Positions 19,767-29,711 of a DNA stretch of 29,711 nt are shown one piece after another. How positions within the stretch are numbered: the first letter of the stretch is position 1; each line of letters starts with the position of its first letter. The notes below the pieces were generated by a model. The model did not search any database. It worked only from the letters and a program-made list of their open reading frames with translations, and had not been told where the DNA came from. This DNA comes from Paramacrobiotus richtersi (lineage: Eukaryota; Tardigrada; Eutardigrada; Parachela; Macrobiotidae). Made by a program: the position numbers and the translations under genes. The stretch covers positions 1 through 29,711 of the forward strand of contig JAQGAU010000373.1 in assembly GCA_034698045.1 (NCBI GenBank), written 5' to 3'.

Positions 19767-21370
19767 ATGTCACATGTTAAGGTGCTGTCTGTTGACCGGT
19801 TTCGGCGAGTTACCAGACTGTGCCAGTACACTTCAGTTGAGGAGCTAGGGTGGTTTGCTCTGACCAATCAATATGAAGATCCGGAATTAAAGGACTACAT
19901 TGCAGACAGAAACCGTCGGACGCTACGGAAATTATCCGATCAGTGGGACGAGTTGCGCGACTTTAATTTGGATGACTGTTGGCCGTTTTTCGAACAACAT
20001 GCACAAGCATTTCCTACGGCTACGGGTGACTGGACGCCGCTATTTAACATGCGTTCATGGATGCAGGACAACCAGAAAGCGTTCAACGATTTCAGGTAAA
20101 CATGGAAAGCTAAAAGATCAATTAATCGCGTCGGTGGTAAAACGCTCGTCATTGCAGCCCACATATTGTTTCTTCCGGCGGACACTTGAAACAGATAATG
20201 GATATGCCGAACAGCGTCATACGTATACGGGACATCGCTAGAAATGCCGAGATTGAACGGCTGAACTATGTAGCATGCAAGCGTAATGGTATTATATATT
20301 TGGCGCGCTATAAATTTCGGGATTCTACTCCAGCTTGGAAAAAGGCGTACCGGTATCGCAGCTCATGAAGACTGCGCAATGCTCAAAAACAGATGCTGTT
20401 GGCAGACAACAACGTACTGTCTTAACTCTGTTTTCAGAACGCATAGATTCGAGCAGCTTGTAACTCGAACATCAGATGGTACGAAAGAGAATCCGGAGCT
20501 TGGAATGACTATGTTCGAATACCCATATTCAGTTTTCGGTAGAACTATCGGCCAGACACGGCTTTTGTACTCTCAGTACATCGACTGTTTCGATCCACAT
20601 AGCGGCAGTGCGCCCAGCAGCTACTTGAACCTTCACATCGTCGACCATATCGTCGCTCCGCCTAATGATAAAAGATTCTGTTCATCATGGTAAGAGCTAA
20701 AAGTTCTTACTGGAAAATATATGTTTCGACGGTATATTTGACCACTTCCCTTGTTTTGATGCGTCTGCCATAGGAGGGAGCAAAACCAAAGTCGTTCTAC
20801 TTGGACAAGGTGTTTCCTGAGCGGTTCGTCTGAAGCGCTTCTTGGCAGGCAAAGTGACAATCAACTGGTACAATGCGAGCGGATCAGGGCTGAAGATATT
20901 CGTGACAAGTTACACGTATGCTGTTGTACTCTTATTGAACCGTACTAGCAGCAGAAAATGGAGTAACAAGCTCTAATAGCACTACTTTCAGTGTCCTAAA
21001 CAACCCCAGTGCTGGTGCCACTGGAGCAAAGAACGCCATATCGCCTTTCTGAACGAATTTCTGGAATTTGTTCAGGCAACAGTGGTAGCTAATTATGAAA
21101 GGTTTGAATAGGTCGCTGCAGATTACTGTGATGCAGATGTGAATATTTTGACATTACAGCTCCGTTTATGGCTTTCTGGTGGATTACGGCCACCAGAATG
21201 TACTGGCCATTGAGGCTGTTGAATGGAAGAAAGGATCCGCTGAGTTTCAAAGCAACAACATCCTGCGCAAATGGGGTGGCGAAAAGGCGTGGCCTGTCGC
21301 AAAACCGCCAGATTTTGACGAAACTTTGAAAAAGACTTACGCATCTTGGAAAGAATCGAAACTTTTGTGA
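19767..21370 (+). CDS. DXO/Rai1-like protein, copy 3 of tandem array (catalytic motifs degenerate)
   Basis: The exons are 19767-20095, 20158-20352, 20438-20689, 20774-20915, 20992-21101 and 21160-21370, giving 412 residues. All introns are GT-AG and 58-85 nt. This is the cleanest copy and the template for the others. In DXO/Rai1 order: N-terminal LG-W-F and LRKLSDxW region; G117-G-H-L where DXO has R-G-H-L; HRFE180 (GYKFE motif); Y222-I-D224-C where DXO has E-V-D-C; N239-L-H241 where DXO has E-L-K; CFLSGSS; a cysteine- and tryptophan-rich CWCHW segment; the VYGFLVDYG strand; and a K/W-rich C-terminus. Glu180 and Asp224 remain of the metal-binding set. Family members hydrolyse aberrant 5' ends (decapping, pyrophosphohydrolase, 5'-3' exonuclease); this one should not. 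It may bind RNA or a nuclease partner instead (inference). Confidence 0.75.
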
Positions 21371-22865
21371 TTTCAGTCGAACTCGTTTTTGCTAATATGG
21401 AATGTTTTAGCTGCATAATTATGATGTATGGGCCAATGCCAGTTTGATCAAAGCTCTTATTGAGCTCTAGCGTATCTGGCTGACCTTTTGACGAAAGGTT
21501 ATTAGCGATAAAAATGATCGAGACGGTTGATCGAGTTTTCAGGCATTAAGAAATCAGTTAATCACCACGTAGTTTTACTTGGTGTCAGCAGAAAGAGGGT
21601 TATAATTTTCATCTACTGTAGCTACGTTTCCGCACTTCGTGTAACAGCGTTGTTAACCAGCGTGGGCCTATGGTCTCTATCGCCACCGAAAAGAGAACGT
21701 GTCAATTGGTCAAACAGTTACCGAAATGAACCGGAAAACAGGGAAAGCATATTACTGTGCGATAGTTAATAAGCCCTTGAAATGAAAATTAATGATCAAG
21801 TGGAAAAGGGTTGCGACGCCGCAGGACTCCACTATCGAGCTCGCTAAACTGTCATGTATTCAAAGATTTGTGCAGGAGTGAAACATACAAAGAGCCACTG
21901 TGCCAGCACTTTGTATTCAATCCCTATGAAATTGTTTGATTCTGTAGACTTCTTTACGTTTGAGATACTACGGCAGTGCTGTACAGGTGATCGGCCTTCT
22001 CGGGTTCGTGCCCGTATGCTGGAAACTGAGTTCGTAATTGATCTAGTAATTCGTACGCACTTCTGGCTTGTAACAGTTCAAAGGGTAGTAAACAGGAATC
22101 TGGTTGGTAGTTGAGAAGGTATATTTTCTCTTATAACTAAGTATACATACATTATGCATACTTGTACATGAGCTGCAGACAAGGACATAATTTAATGGCA
22201 AAAGCCGCAGCATTACAAAAAGTAGACATGTACAATTGTACATAACTGCAGAGATGTACATGACCAATTTGTCGGCTGCGGCCGAGCTATCTGGTCCCTG
22301 AGATCGGTGGATGCATTGTGCTTGTGGTAGGTGTAGTTATCATAAAAATAATCTCGCTGTGGCTGTGCTGTACTCGGGTACTTAAAAGTTAACCCAACTC
22401 AACCACACATGGTACTTCCTAGTTAAAACGACACCCATAGTGCTACTAACGGAGCTGACTGGAACTGATTTCTCTGAACTTCTGCCGCTTTTGTAAGGTG
22501 GTGCACTGGTACTGGACCCATACCTAGGCATACAAAATAACGGCAGTGTAACGGCAAATACTTGACATGTTCTCCTACCGGTGTGGTTACCACATGTTTA
22601 TAGAACGGCAACCGTAAGCGTCTAGAAATCGCAGATGCGCATCTGCTACCCGCAACTTAACCAACGTACACTTCTGTACAACCATTATATGATTTAACAC
22701 GGTGGTACAACTAAACTAAACACAACTGATATTCTAACTGATCATACAAACTGCGGTATTACAGACTGGTAATAAACCAACAACGGCAAGCAGAAGGCGC
22801 TAGAAAACATTGCCGACACTTCAGAAAGAAGTAGCAGGCATTTCACCTGTCTTTATCATAAAAAT
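21371..22865. other. Intergenic, 1.5 kb
   Basis: The first ~290 bp are the duplicated 3' flank also found after copy 2. The rest shows only short ORFs (for example 21854-22114) without recognisable content. Confidence 0.5.
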
Positions 22866-23643
22866 ATGGATACGAAAAAGGAACTTTTTGACACGGACAT
22901 ATCCGTGTTGAAACGCTTGTCCGTATCACAAATCGTGCTTGGTATTGCTTTGCTGATCGTTTCCGCCTCAAGTAAGTGATTAGCGAAGCCACTCGAAACA
23001 ATATTGTTCCGACAGGCAAAAACAGAATTTGAAAATTGCAATTGTCATTTAACCAACCGATGATGTTTTCTGTAGAATTCTAGATTAGTTAACCGTACAA
23101 CCGGTACAGTCCTAACCCCGGTTTGTTGTTTCAGCAACGGGAATAGCCGTTCATATCCTCTGGCAAATGCCATGGGGTGTCCCGCCCCTGCTTTTTTATG
23201 CCGTTTCGCTGGAGTTAATGATCTGCCTGGTTTCATTGTTTATTGGATTCTTTGGTGTGTATACGGTTCGTAAGCCCGTTCGGGTCCGACGCCAGTTCGA
23301 GATCCTGACCTTTGCCACATTTGTCAACGCCGTCTTGATCCTTCTGGCACTGTCCATGGATGCCATAGCGATGTTATTAGAACTCAGCATGCTTGACAAA
23401 ATTCAAGCGTACTCTTTCAGTCAGATAAATCGATCTGTACCGGTGTTTGATATTATGGTACATTTGCTGTTGGTTGGTCTCTTGATCACCACCTTCCAGG
23501 TTGCGAACATAACGAGATTCAATGCCCTGGTGCTCGGCGCGGAACCGGCAACCGAAGTTGTGCGTTTTCGAAAGGAGAAGAACTTGGTCAAGGAGGAGGC
23601 TTACGCCGTGGCTGGCCCGGTTGAACCACTGATTAACGTTTAA
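22866..23643 (+). CDS. Four-helix integral membrane protein, unknown family
   Basis: The two exons are 22866-22971 and 23135-23643, joined in phase 1 (GTAAGT donor, TTGTTTCAG acceptor), giving 204 residues. Predicted helices are about 18-40, 51-80, 92-118 and 128-152. The N-terminus is short and charged and the C-terminal tail is about 50 residues and rich in Glu, Lys and Val, so both ends are probably cytoplasmic. There is no Cys-rich extracellular loop, so it is not a classical tetraspanin or claudin; a MARVEL- or MS4A-like topology is possible but no signature is visible. The convergent gene at 24124-24666 has the same topology and the same intron phase and position just after TM1, so the two look like old paralogues. 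Confidence 0.7.
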
Positions 23644-24123
23644 GAATTCTAACATCCTCTAACAGTCTTCCAGCTGCCTGCATTGTGTAAACATGCTTTC
23701 TTGCAGTCCATTCTACTAAAAGTATCTTGAATGCTTTCGATTCGAACGGTAACGAACCGTTTCGCGATTGCATTATGAGTGTTATATACTTTTGCATTAG
23801 GCGCAGTTTCCGGTCTGCGCAGTACTAAAATTCACTTGAAAGTTTCATGAAATATGTGCCTTCTTGCAAAAGAAAGGAATTCTTCGGCTTAATAAAATGT
23901 TTTTTGAGCGCTTTTGTTCAGACTGATGGTACTCTAGTTTCGTTCTAGGTATGACATGTGCAGTTGACAAAAGTTCTTCCCACGGGAAAGGTGATCTTCC
24001 AGTGTACGTTATGGGACATGGTACGCCCAAGAGTCGACTACTATTAAACAATAAAGCGGATCGTTGTATAGATGGCATACAAGACTGCTATGACGTTGTA
24101 GTTAGCACTCCAAACATGTCAAA
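23644..24123. other. Convergent 3' intergenic region
   Basis: This is the tail-to-tail gap between the two membrane-protein genes. It holds one plausible plus-strand poly(A) signal and no other feature. ORFs here run over low-information sequence. Confidence 0.6.
23891..23896 (+). terminator. Candidate poly(A) signal for the gene at 22866-23643
   Basis: AATAAA followed by a T/G-rich stretch, about 250 nt after the stop codon. Confidence 0.5.
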
Positions 24124-24666
24124 TTACTTAAAAAGAGCTTCTATTTCTTTTCGCTTCGCCGGCACTCCTCCTAGTCTTCTCACCATGACACAGATGTAAA
24201 CGGCCAACGAAAATGATACGCCAGGCACCAAGAAAAACATAAAGGAAAAGGACAGCTGTCCTGTCCGCAGATGTTCCATTCCTGCAAGTATGGCGATGAA
24301 CTCGCAGGTATCCACCAGCATAACAACGGCATGAAAGCAGGCAGCAGCGATATTCAGGTTAGCCAGGATGACAAAGTAGTAATCTCCACTTATTCTTTTC
24401 ACGAGCATATGGAAACCGACGCTGGCTGCTGCTATGCTGGCGATGCAGGCGGCCAGTTGTGTCATGAATATACGTTCGACCAAGGGAATGTACCAAATAG
24501 GAATTCTGCCAGCGGTAAATGCTAGAATTTAAAGCATACTTAGTAATCAGTGCGTGTACGAACTGATTGAACAAAAGTACGTACCAAGAAACGGGGATAA
24601 GATGCCTGCGAAAAACTGTACTACGACACATACCGTCACAGGCATTGAAGAATTCAATGTTGCCAT
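24124..24666 (-). CDS. Four-helix integral membrane protein, paralogue of the convergent neighbour
   Basis: The exons on the minus strand are 24666-24585 and 24521-24124, with a 63-nt intron in phase 1 (GTACGT donor, TTCTAG acceptor), giving 159 residues. Predicted helices are about 8-29, 44-67, 76-105 and 117-141. The short C-terminal tail is basic and ends E-A-L-F-K. The organisation (TM1 in exon 1, intron just after TM1, three helices in exon 2) is the same as in the gene at 22866-23643, although residue identity is low. No family is recognised. The first exon was found by phase and splice-site match, not by an ORF, so the start at 24666 carries more uncertainty than the rest. It could be a sensory or cell-contact tetraspan protein; I cannot tell. 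Confidence 0.65.
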
Positions 24667-25831
24667 TTTATTGAAAATTATTTGATGCAGAATTGCAGAC
24701 AGAATAGTGCGTTAGTTTATTAAATTATGTTACAGTATTATTTTTGATGCAACAGTGTTAGCCGAGTTTCTACTTGCACACCATCTACAGTATATGAACG
24801 TCCGTTCATTTGCAACGCGTTTCGAAAAGCATGCGGTCTGGCAAACGGTGCTCTATCTAGCTTTAAGATCGACAAAAGCGTTGTAGGTGGAGCAATGCCG
24901 GGTTTAATATCATGAGAAACTATCTACAAGGAAAAACACCCAAACAAATGTACATGGCCTGAATTACAGTTCTGAAGTTTAAAATGCCAACAAGAGTGTG
25001 ATTTTGATTAGCATACTAAATGTGTAGGCCTACTAAAGTGTCAGTTGTTTCTTGAATTATACTATACTTGAATTACTATGTTTCTTAATATGTTGCTGGA
25101 TCATCACCGGCTTTACGGAAAGCTTCTATAAATACTGTTTAGTTATTTTGAATGTTCCTCGGTTCACATATTCACTAACAAAATCAGAGATGTTTAATGT
25201 TCTAATTTTAAGGCACACAGACACAGCCAACAGTACATCCAGTACTTTAATTTCTATTCCGACACACATAGTTAGATACACAGTATTGCCAACATGCGAG
25301 ACGCTAAAAGACAGCGCAAAGCGATAACAACAGCTACGTGTTAAAAAAACAGAAAAACAGTATATCCTAATGCTAACTATGCACGTTGTTCGAATGCTGA
25401 CGTAGAAATTAATAAGGTTTTCAATATTATGGCAGAATATAAAAAATTGTAATGTACCGCTCCTTTTCTATGCATATATCGTCAAAGTTTGGGTACGTAC
25501 AGTCACTACAGTGCGCTGTTGTACAATACGACGACGTTGAGTGATTTAATAGCATATACTTACTGTACAACTCGATCGTATAGAGCCGATCGTTCTCTAC
25601 TGTGAGGCACACGTGCCAACCGCGTGATGCGATTTGTCGATAAGTTGCTCAAAGAATATGTCTATCAGTTCCTTTGCTTTCAGCATAACAGATAACAGTT
25701 TTGTTATCTTTTTTGCTAGTGGCATAATATTATAGTGTTGGTGATCTTTATAAAGCTTGATTCCATCAGCAGCAAAACACCTCATTAGGGATCTTTGCGG
25801 CCAGATAAGTCTTGCTGAGTTCGACGGTGAA
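24667..25831. other. Intergenic, 1.2 kb, AT-rich
   Basis: No convincing gene. A plus-strand ORF at 25052-25327 uses a non-ATG start and has no recognisable feature. The right end carries the presumed promoter of the amine oxidase gene. Confidence 0.5.
25749..25754 (+). promoter_or_regulatory. Possible TATA box of the amine oxidase gene
   Basis: TATAAA lies 78-83 nt before the ATG at 25832, which fits a 5' UTR of about 50 nt. The region is AT-rich, so a chance match is possible. Confidence 0.35.
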
Positions 25832-28711
<2,880 letters not shown>

Positions 28712-29166
28712 TACGGTCAATTACGGCGCGCTTGGTTGGGTGTTGGGGCAACCATCAGCGCATGCAAACATGTGGTTTGGTTAGAAAACCTGCGACAGTA
28801 ATTTAGCCGAAATTGCATGGAACGATGACACAGCTGTTCTGTACGATCTGGTTTTGTACCTTTGGTAGAATTTCTAACAAAACCTACTATTCTGTCCAAA
28901 TGTCTTGCGGAACTTTCTGTAATGGTATATTTCCAAACGATTTTACTGTATAGCGAACCTTTCGTGACCTGCCAGAAACGCGCGCAGCGACATTGAAGTT
29001 AAACACAAATTACACAATTACAGAAATGTCGGTTAGACTTTACTATGGCATCAGAATATAGAATCTGCCGATGTGCAGTGGTATATGGATGACTATGTGA
29101 TCTCGGACTGCTTCCGATAATTTGTTGCTGGCAGTTACTGGTGCATCTGGCGATTTCGTAACACGA
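28712..29166. other. Intergenic between the oxidase and a minus-strand ORF
   Basis: No AATAAA, repeat or gene that I can support in these 455 bp. Confidence 0.5.
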
Positions 29167-29592
29167 CTATAATATAAAAGCACAGGAAACACACAGCTGA
29201 AAATGTACAAACCTGTAAGCAAATACTATAATCGATATTACTGCGAAGTGCGCAGACGTGGAATACATGTCGCGCATTAACCACAACAAAAGCGATGTAA
29301 ACTGGAGACCGATAAAGGCACCTAATCCAGGCATAAACCTTGTTGATGCTTTTTCCATTAGTGGCATCGCCAGAACAAGATTCTTAATCGTATAGATTTG
29401 CCATTCGGTCTTGAATCCTTTTGTCACATTTGGTGCTAAACACCTCCTACTCATGTAAAAGCCTGAGTTACGGAGTAGCACCGTGGTTACTTCCTTTGTA
29501 GTATTTATACATATTACGGCTTGTTTGAGAAGGTGCGCGACAGTAATACTGTGCGTTTCAAAGAATGCATGAGCTATGGTAAAAATAGTCAT
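29167..29592 (-). CDS. Unidentified membrane-protein exon(s)
   Basis: A 141-codon minus-strand ORF with an ATG at 29592. The second half has two hydrophobic stretches (about residues 88-104 and 116-140) separated by a short polar turn, and the first half is amphipathic. The composition looks coding. A good internal donor (TACAG|GTTTGT near 29214) suggests the last dozen codons may be intron. Two-helix C-terminal exons of this kind occur in invertebrate chemoreceptors, but the diagnostic motif is absent and I do not assign a family. The gene may extend beyond the right window edge. Confidence 0.35.
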   Translation of the reverse strand: MTIFTIAHAFFETHSITVAHLLKQAVICINTTKEVTTVLLRNSGFYMSRRCLAPNVTKGFKTEWQIYTIKNLVLAMPLMEKASTRFMPGLGAFIGLQFTSLLLWLMRDMYSTSAHFAVISIIVFAYRFVHFQLCVSCAFIL

Positions 29593-29635
29593 AACAATTG
29601 GGATACTTCGACAGTGGCTGCAGGATATGCCACAT

Positions 29636-29711
29636 AATTAACGGATCACGGAATATTGCACCCGCGCGCCCAGTGCTTTGGCATATGTGCAATATCCGTG
29701 ACCCGTAAATT
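29636..29711. repeat. Long imperfect inverted repeat at the window edge
   Basis: Left arm 29636-29661 and right arm 29687-29711 pair as a 25-26-nt stem with about two mismatches and one bulge around a 25-nt loop. The right arm touches the end of the window, so the repeat may be longer. It resembles a foldback or MITE terminus. Confidence 0.7.

Noticed and set aside
21995..22025. GGGTTCG-type T-arm resembling a tRNA
   Set aside because: No matching acceptor stem, D arm or anticodon arm could be drawn around it.
24359..24631. 90-codon minus-strand ORF
   Set aside because: Out of frame with the spliced four-helix protein over the same bases; a shadow of its exons.

Overview
The window is nuclear DNA of an invertebrate animal. 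Its protein-coding genes are split by short GT-AG introns (mostly 57-230 nt, one of about 800 nt), there are no bacterial signals, and the proteins are metazoan families: class A GPCRs, a polyamine-oxidase-type flavoenzyme, DXO/Rai1-like proteins and small four-helix membrane proteins. The compact introns and local paralogue clusters would fit a tardigrade-like genome, but that is a guess from gene style, not a recognised sequence.

Layout. 1-395: a minisatellite with TTACG every 10-11 bp, inside or next to the first intron of a minus-strand DXO-like gene whose first exon is 448-776. 777-3050: mostly featureless, with a degenerate triple repeat near 2.45-2.73 kb. 3051-10357: three minus-strand GPCRs. 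Two are intronless 336-residue sister receptors (3051-4061 and 9347-10357). The third, between them, is a four-exon peptide-receptor-like gene (6515-8293). 10358-13058: intergenic, with a degenerate repeat family and hairpins. 13059-13307: a small predicted secreted peptide on the minus strand with a TATA box. 14584-21370: a direct tandem array of three six-exon genes that I read as DXO/Rai1 (decapping exonuclease) family members with identical intron phases. 22866-24666: two convergent, distantly related four-helix membrane-protein genes, each with one phase-1 intron. 25832-28711: a seven-exon FAD-dependent amine/polyamine oxidase. 29167-29592: an unidentified membrane-protein exon on the minus strand. 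A long imperfect inverted repeat lies at the right edge.

The most interesting content is the DXO-like array. By motif alignment from memory, all three complete copies keep the fold landmarks but have lost most of the catalytic signature: the GEVD glutamate is Lys or Tyr, the ELK Glu and Lys are Asn and Asn/Ser/His, and the RNA-contact Arg is Gly. A fourth relative lies on the opposite strand 14 kb away. This looks like a lineage-specific expansion of pseudo-decapping proteins, formally comparable to Drosophila Cutoff, a non-catalytic Rai1-like protein of the piRNA pathway. That functional link is a hypothesis.

Intron-exon structures were assembled by hand from splice consensus, phase and paralogue comparison. 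No alignment or database search was run.
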